Positions 1 to 10,416 of a stretch of DNA of 64,000 nucleotides are shown in pieces (within the stretch, counting starts at the first letter, position 1; each line of letters begins with the position of its first letter). This DNA comes from Nectonema munidae (taxonomy: Eukaryota; Nematomorpha; Nectonematoida; Nectonematidae), in contig JAUIRK010000925.1 in the NCBI GenBank assembly GCA_030549495.1, forward strand, positions 930,001 to 994,000, written 5' to 3'. The position numbers were made by a program, and so were the translations under genes. The notes beneath the pieces are model-generated. The model had not been told where the DNA came from. It searched no databases and was given only the letters and a program-made list of their open reading frames with translations.

Positions 1-319
1 TTGTACCTTAACTGTTAAGGGGACGAATGGGGATAGGGTCGATCTAGGAATTTATGATCTGGGGTGGGGGGGGGGGTAGTTAAGGAAAAAATGGAGCTTT
101 ATTGACTATTAATTATATAAGCTTACTTTTTGTTATCAATTATAATATTTCAACTAAAATTCAAAATAAGAATTACATAAAAATGTATATAAATATTTCT
201 TACCTTCAACATCTAAAAAATTATTAAAATTTTGTAAGATCTATTCATAAAATAAAATCTATTCTTCTCTTCCGATTTGCAAACCTATTTATCACCTACC
301 TCTTCAACATCAATTTTAA
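1..319. other. AT-rich flank with a poly-G tract
   Basis: No gene seen. A G tract at 61-76, broken by one T, is the only notable feature. The stretch lies just past the C-terminal end of the decayed hAT transposase and may be its 3' flank, but no terminal repeat is recognisable. Confidence 0.5.
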
Positions 320-1470
320 TTTTGGAATGAATACACATCAATGCTAAGCCGTTATCTTTTATCATTCATAGGGTTTCTTGAATAGCTTTTCAATATTCGA
401 ATTGCACTAAATGCCATTTCTGCAGAACAAGTAGTTACAGGAACTGTGCAGAAAATAGTCAGAAGATTTGATAATATCGAGTGGTTCTAAAGGCGTTGTT
501 GGTGGATGGTGAAGATTAGGACAAAAATATTTCCATTCAAAGAATTGCAGCCTAACATCATCATCATCAGGATTGCACAAGCTCTAAGGCATGATTATAC
601 AGTTGATAGACAGAATTCGTTCAGATTTCGCGATAAACACGTATACTGAAATGAGAAACTTGTGAAGGTATAAGCATTATTATTAGGGTTTGTTTGTTAT
701 CTGCTACTTTCCCCATACTTTTAGCATTAGTAAATGGCCCATAATTAGAATCATTCCATTCATTCGTAGTTCTCCATGTTTTCAATGTTTTTTTGACAAA
801 AGTAATATTTTCAATTGCACAAGTCTTCGTTCACAGTTGAAGAGCTCAAGAAAAGAAATAAGTTAGAGACATAACCTTGTTTGAACAACAAAGTGAAACA
901 ATAAAAACTGGATCTGTAAGACGGTGAAGAAAAGAATACGCTTTATCAGCAGTGCTCCTGTCTGAAACCGTTATTAATTCTTCAATTGTATCTAATATCG
1001 AGATGAAAGGCTTTTGAAAGTTTGAAAGTGAATCATGTCTTTTGAGCAAGCGAGTTTCACAAAAAGATGAAAGCCGTGAAATTGAAATTCGAACATCTTT
1101 AAAAATTTTTTGATAACCTCTCTTCGTTTCACAGATTCATTGATAAAAAGGATACATTTTTAAATGACTGAAAACATGTTTCTGAATTCAGAAACCGGTG
1201 AGGAAGAATTCAAAACAAGATTAAGGCATTAGCTCCTGAAATGAAAGTATAAAGCAACTGGAGCATTTTTTCGAACAAGACTCTACACCATTCATATAAC
1301 CACACATGGAGGTGGCTCCATGGTAGACTTGATTAAGCATATTTGTGACGTCAAGACCAAAGTGTTTTAAGGCATCAAGAATTCGTCGACTTAGTCCTCA
1401 ACTTGTTACATATGCCAAGTTTTCATGGTGGGAAGAATCGGTTGTTTCATCAGCAATAATAACTCAAAAA
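320..1470 (-). mobile_element. Decayed hAT transposase (ZMYM1/TTF-finger type)
   Basis: Read on the minus strand this is a broken hAT DNA-transposon transposase. Near 1450 it carries the catalytic-domain motif IIADETTDSSHHE. Near 1330 comes GLDVTNMLNQVYHGATSM, matching the family's 'G.D...M..Q.YDGA.SM.G' block. A middle piece at 846-1049 reads TIEELITVSDRSTADKAY. Near 330-440 lies the C-terminal hAT dimerisation motif (VPVTTCSAEMAFSAIRILKS). The pieces keep the order expected of the family, but stops and frameshifts separate them, so no protein is made. DUF4371 plus the hAT C-terminal dimer domain is the usual architecture of this group. No terminal repeats were found. The family is fairly certain, the exact limits are not. 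Confidence 0.72.
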
Positions 1471-1668
1471 ACGTTATTTTTTTTAACATCATTTACAATA
1501 AAAAAAAGTACTTGAGGAAAATTCTAGAATATAAGGTCTAGAATATAACTGTAAAGATTATTGTCTAGAGGACTGAATACAGTACCGTAGTTAGAAAAAG
1601 TACAAAATTGATGTCCAAACTCTAGAGAATTGAGTTATATTCTAGATGCTTCTAGAGTAAACGCAGAA
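1438..1668 (-). repeat. hAT-derived repeat C1, partner of 8565-8805
   Basis: About 230 bp match 8565-8805 in the same orientation at roughly 80% identity by eye. Both copies include the DETTD motif region and the less conserved sequence just upstream of it in the transposase. C1 ends where duplicated block A begins, and C2 starts where block A ends. Confidence 0.65.
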
Positions 1669-1689
1669 ACGTAATCTAATAGTAAGAAA

Positions 1690-2387
1690 TCTGTTTCTAT
1701 CAGAGATTCAAAATCACCTGAACTTCCTATAACTTCCAGAATTCCGAAGGGTTCAATCCTCTGTCCACTGGTATTCAACATCTATATTATGATATATTTT
1801 CTTACAATTTTAATATTCAAATGTTGTTGTTTGAAGATGACATCTCAATTATCATTTCGATATATTTTAAGACTTATCAAAAAAATCAACTACAGTAATT
1901 TCAGACATCTCTCTTCATGGTATTGAAAAAGTAAGTGAGTTCAATTCATTAGGGTTGACTATAAATGAAAATCTTACATGGGACAATCATGTAAATAAAA
2001 TCACTTCTAGAATAAATTATATTAAAAATAACAAAAACACACAGAAAATTTATTCAAAATTCAAAAAAAAAAACTTTTTGATTAATTTTTAGGAAAAAAG
2101 TACAGTCATACAAACAATCTTTTTGTAACAAATGGTTTACTCAAATTGGATGCCATTTATCTGAAACAAGCTTCAATCTTTCTATATAAATACGTACATG
2201 CTTCCATAGACTGGATCCAATTCAAAAATAATTATAACTTTCCTTTAAGGTTCCCCAACCATATAGTAACCAACTTCTATAGACTCTACAGTCCTAAGAA
2301 TTATGACATCGTTGTATCCTTTTATGAAAAGAAGTTCATTGATATCTGTCCTTAGATATACTTTTAAATTCATTTGAATCCAAACTT
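1690..2387 (+). mobile_element. Truncated LINE 3' part (duplication copy A)
   Basis: This carries the reverse transcriptase tail and C-terminal region of a non-LTR retrotransposon. A degraded QGS-containing motif B lies near 1755, an LGLTINENLTW-like block near 1945-1985, and the C-terminal region follows at 2146-2355 (YLKQASIFLYKYVHASIDW). It matches 13345-14116 nearly base for base and is cut at 2387 by the insertion of another LINE. Several frameshifts and stops are present. The family is Jockey/CR1-like by motif style. Confidence 0.65.
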
Positions 2388-5300
2388 GATGATTCTGATA
2401 TTAAACTATACAAAGAATTCTCTAGCGTTAATAGCCTTAAGGTACTGCATCTTAATATTCAGTCCATCAATGCCAAGTTTGCTCATTTGGATTTCTTTCT
2501 GTCTACGTCTGGTTTATGCTTTGATATTCTCGACAATATTTGTGATTGTTTTTCTTTTTTTGACGATCTCACAACGGAAAGTTAGTATTCTTGCACTTTA
2601 TCGACCGCCATCCTCTGATACTTCTGACTTCATATCTTTTCTTTCTTATTTTTTAAGTAGAAAGGAGATCAGAAATGTTATGTTAATTTGTGGTGATTTC
2701 AATTTGAATTCAATTTTAATTCTATTTTAGACTTTATTTCGTTACTCTTCCAATTTAGCTTTTATCCGACTATACACACCCTTCTTGTTCCCTCATTGAT
2801 TATATTTTTATTAATTTTGCTTGCAATTTTAAAACTTTTAACATTAATTGCAATATATCAGATCATTATATGAATTCTATTATAATATTTGATTTTTTCT
2901 CTTCTGGACAAAATTTATCTCCCACGTTAGCACTTAGAAGAGTCTTTTCTCATTTTAATAGGTTACGTTTTGTTAATTATCTAAATAGTTGTGATTTCAG
3001 TTATATTCTATCTATTTCTGATCCTGATACATCATTTAACTTATTTTTAAATCATTTTAGGAAAATTTTCAATGAATCCTTTCCGTTAGTTAAGAATACT
3101 AATTGTTCAAGTAGTAAAGATCCTTGGTTCACAACTGAACTTTGTAAACTAAAATCTATCAAAGAAAAATTATATAAAAAGTTGAAGAATAAATACACTT
3201 TTGATATCAACCTTAAATATAAAAATTTTCTAAAATTTTCTAAAAACAAAATTCATTTGGCTAAGACGGCATACTTCAGCTGTAAACTTACATCTGGCCA
3301 AAAGAATAAAGTTTGGAAAACCTTAAATAAATTGTTTAATAATCGATTGTATGCTGAGTCTCATGCTTTCACTTCTTCTGATTTTGCTCAAGCCTTTTCG
3401 AGTTCTGAAGCAAATGTGGACGCTGATAGTTATAAATATATTGATAGAGTTGTTCCTCTGAATGAAAAAACTTTTTTTTCTACTTCATTCACTCGTGATG
3501 ATTTAACTGTAGCGATTTCTTCCATTAAAAATAAAAAGGCCTGTGGCTTTGATGACATTGACATGCATATTTTAGTCTTATCTTTACCGATATAATTGAA
3601 GATGTTTTGCTATTTCTTTATAACTCTTCCTTTTTTTCTGGCTCTTTTCCTAACATTTTGAAGTATACTAAAGTAGTCCCTATACTTAAATCTAATAAAA
3701 AAAGGCTCGTGTTTAAAGGATTATCGTCCTATTTCTATTATATCTAGTTTTTCCAAAGTGTTTGAGAAAATCATACTTACCAAGATGATTAGTTTTGCTG
3801 AAAAATATTTCTTGATTAGTGAACGACAGTTTGTTTTCGCCAAGGGCAGGTCTACTGAATTAGCCCTTCTTAGATTTTTTCTTGATATTTCTTCTAATAT
3901 TTCTCATTCATCTATTTGTACTTTCCTTGATTTTTCTAATGCTTTGTATCTCACTCTCTTCTATTATATAAGTTATATTGCATGGGCTTTACATCACATA
4001 TCAAGGATTGGCTTAAATCTTACCTCTCTGACAGATATTTTTATGTATCGTATAACAGTATCAATTCTAATGTACATTTTATCAAATCGGGTGTACCTCA
4101 GGGTTCAATATTAGGGCCGTTTTTATTTATTATATTTACAAATGATATTGTGAAAATTTTGCCCAATTTCTGCTCTCCAGTTATCTATGCTGATGATGTG
4201 GCTCTAACCTTTAACTTATCTTCTATATCTGATATTAACAATGTTAACTTGCGTTTATCTAATATTTTTCAGTGGTGTCATTATAATCACATTCATTTGA
4301 ATTTTGACAAATGCAAATATTTAATTTTTACTAGGAGCAAGGCGTTTGCCAATCTTAATATGATAAATCCATCGAACGAGTTAGTCAATTCAATTACTTG
4401 GGTTTATTTTTCGTGGAAAATCGCTCTTGGTCTGTGCATATCAAAAATGTCTTGTGTCCAGCTTTTCTGGCATTTTCTACAAATATAAAAATTTCCTCCC
4501 TCCTTCAGTTAGTAGGATCCTCAATTATTCACATATTTATCCGCATCTAAAATATGCTAATATTATTTGCGGTTCCTCAAATAAGGTTTTACTCAACAAA
4601 TTAAATAAATTGATTTGTAGGTATCATAATTTTGTGTTCACCTTCGGATACTGAACTGGATATTTTTCTAATCAACTCTATGATGCATTGTATTTTCTTT
4701 TACGACGTTCTTTTCCATTTTTCTGACTTCTCTATTTTTTTCGCCTTAAATAATAGTTATCACTCGTATTTTACCAGAACTAGTAATTCCCTTCATTATG
4801 AGTCATTAAATTGCCACCCTCAACTAAGGTCTCTAATCCTAAAGACTACTAAGCATATTAATTGTTTTTGCGACTACCTTGACTTTTCTTGCTATGATCG
4901 TTTTAAAAAATCTGTCACAAATATGGTTTTTTCTGGTCATTTCTATTCTATATATATTTTTTAATATTCTTTTATATATTAATGTTTGTATTCATTATGT
5001 TTATACATATATGTGTATTATTTTGTCTATGTATGTATTATGTGTTTATCCATGTATACATGAGAATACGTGTTTATGCTTATGTATATCTTGACTTATG
5101 TTAGATAAATACTTCTTTTATATTTGTGTGTATATCTTATGAATGATATTCTTGTACACGTTTCTTTTTGCCTTTACTCTTCTTCCAAATTCTGCTGGAG
5201 TGCATCTCGATGAGCATTTTACTTCCTCTGACCTTTTTTCTTCTTCTCAACTTCTGTTGGAGTCATCCCGATGCAGATCCATCTTCCTTTGATCTCTTTC

Positions 5301-5406
5301 AGAAATGAATTTATGAGATGCTACTTTTTATCGATACACTATTCAATGCTTATCTTTTTTTTCCAATTTTTATTAATAAAATTTATTATTATAAAAAAAA
5401 AAAATA
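2388..5406 (+). mobile_element. LINE (CR1/Jockey-type non-LTR retrotransposon), broken
   Basis: A 3-kb plus-strand LINE sits precisely inside copy A; copy B lacks it. In order: endonuclease start (LKVLHLNIQSINAKFAHLD near 2440), endonuclease middle (ILALYRPPSSDTSDFISFL and CGDFNLN, 2590-2705), the linker before the RT (2870-3595), RT fingers (KVFEKIIL, 3758), motif B (SGVPQGSILGPFLF near 4090), the YADD catalytic box (VIYADDVALTF near 4185), thumb and C-terminal region to about 4650, then a 3'UTR ending in a short A-rich tail near 5390. Several frameshifts divide the frame. It is near full length in domains but has lost coding capacity. Relative to copy B about 23 bp of target are missing at the insertion point. 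Confidence 0.8.
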
Positions 5407-8400
5407 CGACCTGGTTTCTTGTAAAATGCATAACTGTTTTTCGTGTGCTCGTGGTTAATTCAACTTTAATTTCCTACAATATCCTTTGTTTTAAATTTCA
5501 GCGCTTCAATCTCCTTTTTTCAACATTTTGTAAAGTTGGATTCATGATGTGTGCAGATGATACTAGCGGATCTTTCTAGCCTTTTCTGCTGCCATTCAAT
5601 GAATGATAAAACATAACATACATTTTTTACTCATCTCTTGTAACATTTTCAATAATAATAATAATAATTTATTTATTGCCACTTGAATAAATTTCTCTCT
5701 TTCTTTTTTTCAAACTTTTTATATTTGAAGTAGGGACTAATAAATTGGGACGATAATTTCAAAAACAAATTGTATAATTTAACTTTAAATGATTCTTGTA
5801 AGAATCTTGCTTTCATTCATAAGAAGAGGAATTGCAGTATTTGTATATTTATGTGGTGAATAAATCTTTGAATTTTAATATTTTAGGATGATAGGGTGGG
5901 AGGGCTGGAAAAAATGGGGGGAGGGGGTGGCTAAATATTTTCACATAAACCATTTTTTGAAACCTTTATTGATATCGAAATATATTAGGTTGGGGGGGGG
6001 GGGGGGCTCTGAATCTGAGTTGGGAGTCGGGGGGGGGGGGCTTAGCCCCCTCCTACCCTCGCTGGCTACGGGCCTGGGCCACCTGCTCTAATCTTATAAT
6101 CACACACAACCCAAACCAACCAGAAAGTAGCTTAAACTACTATCTTAGATCGATTTTAGAAAATTATTGAAATGCAGTATAATATATTAATTTTAATACT
6201 TTTTGGCAGAATGGGTGGTTAAACGGACTTTAACAAAGCAGACCCTAACCAACTTCAACACAAAACAAACTTATTGGCCGAAAACAGAAAAAAAAGAAAA
6301 ATTGGTTTAGATTGAAAAAAGTGTAAAAAGTATGGCCTTTAACGAACAATTTTTAAATCGATTCGCATGAATTCATGTGATAAATGCAAATAAACATATG
6401 TGGATGAGTTGAAAAGCTTACCGAGTTAAAATCTTTCCATTTTAATATACATCTTTAGAAACTAGCTGATTAACTTGATATTCCCAATAAAAACTACACT
6501 ACTATTGTTGTCAGACTGCTTACTTAGCCTACAGTAACAGTGAAACATGCAAAGATGCATTTTGCGCAAAAGAAGAAGGGTACAATCAACAAGGACCAAT
6601 TTTTGTAAAAATAATCCAATTCTTAAATTTGACCTACACTGTATATAACCTCAAAAATGAAGGATCAAGTAAGCACAATTAGGGTTCAATTATACAAGAG
6701 ATAACAGATCAAGTGACAGAACAAGTAAAATTATGTCGGTGTCTAAACGCCACTTTCGGATAATGAAAGATGATTTTTTGAATTCATCAAAATTTCTTAA
6801 AGTTGTAAGACAGGACTTGATTGGAGTGATGTGTCATTTTAAAAGTAAACAGGTTCACGAAAACACTCGAACTATCTAAAATATGTCAATCAAATATGTG
6901 GGTGCCGTGAAGGTTTGAAGAATTAAATTTTAATTTGTTGGGAAAAAAGACTTACTCATTCATTCAGGAAAAAAGAACATTTCCCTGAAGGGAGAGACTG
7001 ATGTTTGAATTGAGAAAGAGAAGACAACGCAAAAAAGAGCTTGTTCTTGAAATCTTTTTGTTTCTTAGTGAGGTATCATCTTTACGAAGTACTAATAGTA
7101 CGATGGTTACTGAAGAAGGTGTCATACGTATGATTAAATCGAAAAATGCACATGTACACTGCAACAAAGAACACCATAGGCAACAACTTAATTGCACGAA
7201 TTTGCACAGGCCTCCACTCCACGTTCTCTTCCTCATTTTAAAATATCATTTTACCTGGAGAGAGATTGATGTTAGGCATAGAGAGAGAGAGAGAGTTATT
7301 TATTCTCTTTGTTCCACGTTTGGCACGATAGATTTTATTTACAGAAGGATTGCATTTGCATTTGAAGTCTGTTACGCTCGCTCTATTTCAACAAGGAGTT
7401 TTCCTCACTAAGTGCGTGGCAAAAGAAATGTTGAAATCTGTAAATCAAGGTGTAGCGAGCCATTTAAAATATATGCTTTACTTTTTCACAATAGATTTTC
7501 GAAGATATTTATTTAACTAGTTAGATTACATTATTAATTTTCATTTGAATTATTTTTTATCAACAATACTAACCAATAATAATCTAAACAACAAAATAAA
7601 AAATAAGAAGATCTGGCTGAGAAAAGCCTAGCGGTCAATTCCCCAGAAGACTAACTGCCAAATAGACAACTGCATGTTTTGATTGTGCTGTTCATGGATT
7701 TGATTGGCTATTTTGTATTGAACAACAAAAAGCTTACTTTCCTTTTGCATAAAAAACATTTGGGGGCTTCTCGATATGGAATCACGAAAGGAATCGCCTT
7801 CAAACTTTGTAGGGGTAATCTCGGGACACTTCTATACCGATTCACGTATATACCGGGTAAAAAACGAACTCCAAAAATGGGCAACTTTTCGAGATAAAAC
7901 ATTCGAACATATGCTACCAATTTCGTCACAAACTCAAATAGGATCATTGACGCCATTAGAGGATTTTTGGTCTATAAGTGCCCATATGTTTAAATTGAAG
8001 AAGGACTCACAGAAAAAGAATAAAACTGCTTCAAACAGTTTCATTACAAGCGAGTGTCCAAGAAGAATGTCAATGACTTGCGTTTGAAGTACACGAGTTT
8101 CAAAAGTTTATCCCTGCTTCGAAGTAGAGGCGGGAGATAATGGCTATTTGCAGTGGCACTTGTTAATTTCAAGGGGACCAACTTCACAATATTCGGCCTT
8201 ACCAAATCTATCTAAGGCCTCTAATAAATTTGATTACACAAAAATATATATTTTATACCTTTGTAACTTTCCATTTTTATGTACCAAAATTAAGTATAAA
8301 TTTTTACCGAAACATTTATTTAGAGAACATGGTTCTATGTAAAAAATATACTGCCTCGCTTCTTGAAATATATCTTTGCTATATTCGCTAAAAATGTTAA

Positions 8401-8560
8401 ATTGTTTCATGTATTGAAATAACAATGCCAAAAAATGTAGAGTAAGATATTCTACAATCGTAAATCTTTAAGCTTCACTACTTAAGAGCGCAAGTACCAG
8501 TGCTTTATTTATGTACGAGGTAGCCAAAATATATTTTGAAGTTTTAATATTTCCATTAGA
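5407..8560 (+). repeat. Segmental duplication, copy A (right part)
   Basis: With 1690-2387 this forms copy A of a roughly 3.7-kb block repeated in direct orientation at 13345-17003. Identity over long stretches is about 98% by eye. Differences are a LINE insertion (2388-5406), a G-rich insert (5896-6076), a segment of about 50 bp at 5575-5625 absent from B, and scattered substitutions. A frame at 7001-7411 and its copy at 15459-15974 differ by amino-acid changes and a stop, so I do not treat it as a gene. Apart from the LINE tail nothing in the block is recognised. Confidence 0.85.
5896..6076. mobile_element. G-rich insert, possible non-autonomous DNA element
   Basis: This 181-bp stretch is present in copy A, where copy B has only 13 bp. 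It holds G runs of 15 (5992-6006) and 12 (6029-6040), a stem GGGGGCTTAGCCCCC, and ends in CTGGCTACGGGCCTG. The reverse complement of that end resembles the CAGG..CGTAGCCAG termini common to several animal DNA-transposon families. No matching left terminal repeat was found, so the class is unsure. Confidence 0.35.
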
Positions 8561-8564
8561 TCTC

Positions 8565-8830
8565 GAGAATCGTTTGTTTCATCAGAAATAACTGAAAAAA
8601 CGTACTTTTTTAACATCATTTACAATAATGAAAAGTACTTGAAGAAAATTCTAAAACATAAAAAGATTTAGGAAAATAACTGTAAATATTATTGACAAAA
8701 GGACTCAATATAATATCATAGTTAGAAAAAGTAGAAAATGGATGTCCAAATTCTATAGCATTGAGTTATATTCTAGAAACTTCTAGAGTAAACGCAAAAA
8801 CAGTTTTTTGCTTAACAAATTCTGATATTC
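8565..8830 (-). mobile_element. hAT transposase fragment (C2)
   Basis: On the minus strand this reads IIVNDVKK followed, one frame over, by FSVISDETNDS. That is the region just before and including the hAT 'DET.D' catalytic motif. It is a diverged second copy of 1438-1668. The N-terminal part of the transposase would lie at higher coordinates but is not recognisable up to 9200. Confidence 0.5.
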
Positions 8831-9652
8831 TAAAAATTGATTCACTTATATTCTGAACTTTACTCTTATTAAACTTTTCAATTTGACTTCAAACATAAGA
8901 AGAATTTTAATTGTTCACCAAATCCTTTAAAAGTTTTTAACTTTTTAACAAAACAGTTGAGCACTAGTCATTCTTTACACAGAAAAATCCCTAAGTGGTT
9001 ATCCTTCTAATTTAAAAGAAAATATTTATTGTTTTATTGGAAAGCCTCAAAGAAGTATTGAAATGCAAAGAACATACAATTTTAGTTAAATTGGCACCGC
9101 GAGACATTGCAAATTTATGCCTTAGTAAAGTTTTTGGGAAAAAGCATAAAAAGCAAAAGGATAATTTGAAGAAAATAAAACAACATTGTCAAAGGTGGGG
9201 TGACAAAAATAGGATAAATCAAAAATGATAAAAATATCCATTTTACAAAAAAATAAATACTACGATCGTATTCAGTGAACTCAATTTACACAAGAAAGTG
9301 GCAAAAATGATTGAAACATTTTTTGTTACAAAGTGTGTAATTATAGAAGCGCATAATTAAGAAATGTGACTTGGACACGCCCATGACTGAAGAAAGGCAT
9401 TTTTCTTGACATAAATAATACCTAATCCTAATTGCGAAAAGAAAATTTGAAAACGTCTCTATTTAGGTGATATGAGATAAACTTAACAGTCAAAGATATA
9501 TACTGACAGTCCTAAAGTTAAAATTAATTGTCAAGCAGTCATGTCAGACAAAAACGGTGGCCGTTGCCATATGGCACCAACAATACCTCAAGCATTCGTC
9601 AGGGTTCTAATTGGCGTTATTCATTTTAAATTGTAACGATACATAATGTAAT
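8831..9652. other. AT-rich stretch, no gene recognised
   Basis: A lysine-rich frame of 63 codons (9037-9228) has no recognisable family and is probably chance in this base composition. About 28 bp at 8862-8892 recur inverted at 11415-11445. Confidence 0.4.
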
Positions 9653-9660
9653 ATGTATTC

Positions 9661-10408
9661 TAGAGATGTATCGGATATCTGCATTCGCAAAAATTTTTAC
9701 ATCCGCTTTACTTCCTCATCCGCTGATTTTTTCATGTTAACATCCGTTATTTAAAATCTTTACATTATAGTTACTTTTCTAATTTTTACATTCCGAGATT
9801 CAAAAGTAAATTGTTCACCAATTTTGAAATAACAAATAAAGTAAAAACTTTCCTTTTGAATTTATATGATGAGGATAAGATTGATAATAGTATAGGTTAG
9901 ATAGAAGTAAAAAGCTGCAAAAAATGAAGAAAAATGCTATGGAAGTTTATACCTCTTTGAATGAAGCTATGGACTCTATTCTAAACTCTAATAGTGAAGA
10001 AGAAAACGAGAAAGAAAATGAAGATAATGAAGAAATAACGAAGTACCAAAAAGAAAAAAGAATTGATTCATTTAATTGCTTAGATTGGTGGAAAACTAAA
10101 AAAGAAGAATTTCCATTTTTATCAAAAATTGCATGTCATTACCTTACCTGTCCTTCTAGCACTGTTCAAAGATAGAATGATGATTTAGGTTTTTTTTACA
10201 TTGGTGTATTAAAAAACAGTATAAAATGTAAAAAAGGAACTAAAATAGTAAGATACTGTAAAATATAGAACATATAATTTTTTTAAAATATTTTATATCC
10301 ACATCCGCATAAAAATTTATTTTGGATATCCCCATCCGCATCCGCTAGGATGTCAAACTAATATGCGCATCCGCGGATGTAAAAAAATTCACATCCGATA
10401 CATCTCTA
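9661..10408 (+). mobile_element. Non-autonomous hAT element with TAGAGATG ends
   Basis: The element is bounded by a 16-bp perfect terminal inverted repeat, TAGAGATGTATCGGAT at 9661 and its complement ending at 10408. The 8-bp flanks ATGTATTC (9653-9660) and ATTTATTC (10409-10416) agree at 7 of 8 positions, the size expected of a hAT target duplication. Subterminal ATCCGC motifs are repeated at both ends, another hAT habit. Inside is only a C-terminal scrap of transposase. A second copy is at 50218-50583. Confidence 0.82.
9924..10175 (+). pseudogene. hAT transposase C-terminal remnant
   Basis: This open stretch of 83 codons has an acidic Glu/Asn-rich start, then FNCLDWWKTKKEEFPFLSKI and YLTCPSSTVQR. 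That is the first half of the hAT dimerisation domain of ZBED/Ac-type transposases ('.L.WW......FP.L...A..yL..P.SS...ER'). It stops exactly where the conserved SERVFS continuation should follow. The N-terminal BED finger and catalytic region are missing, so this is the leftover of an internally deleted element. Confidence 0.65.
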
Positions 10409-10416
10409 ATTTATTC

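Noticed and set aside
7001-7411. 136-codon frame, and its copy at 15459-15974
   Set aside because: Overlaps an opposite frame. The two copies differ by replacements and a stop with no sign of constraint, and no family is recognised.
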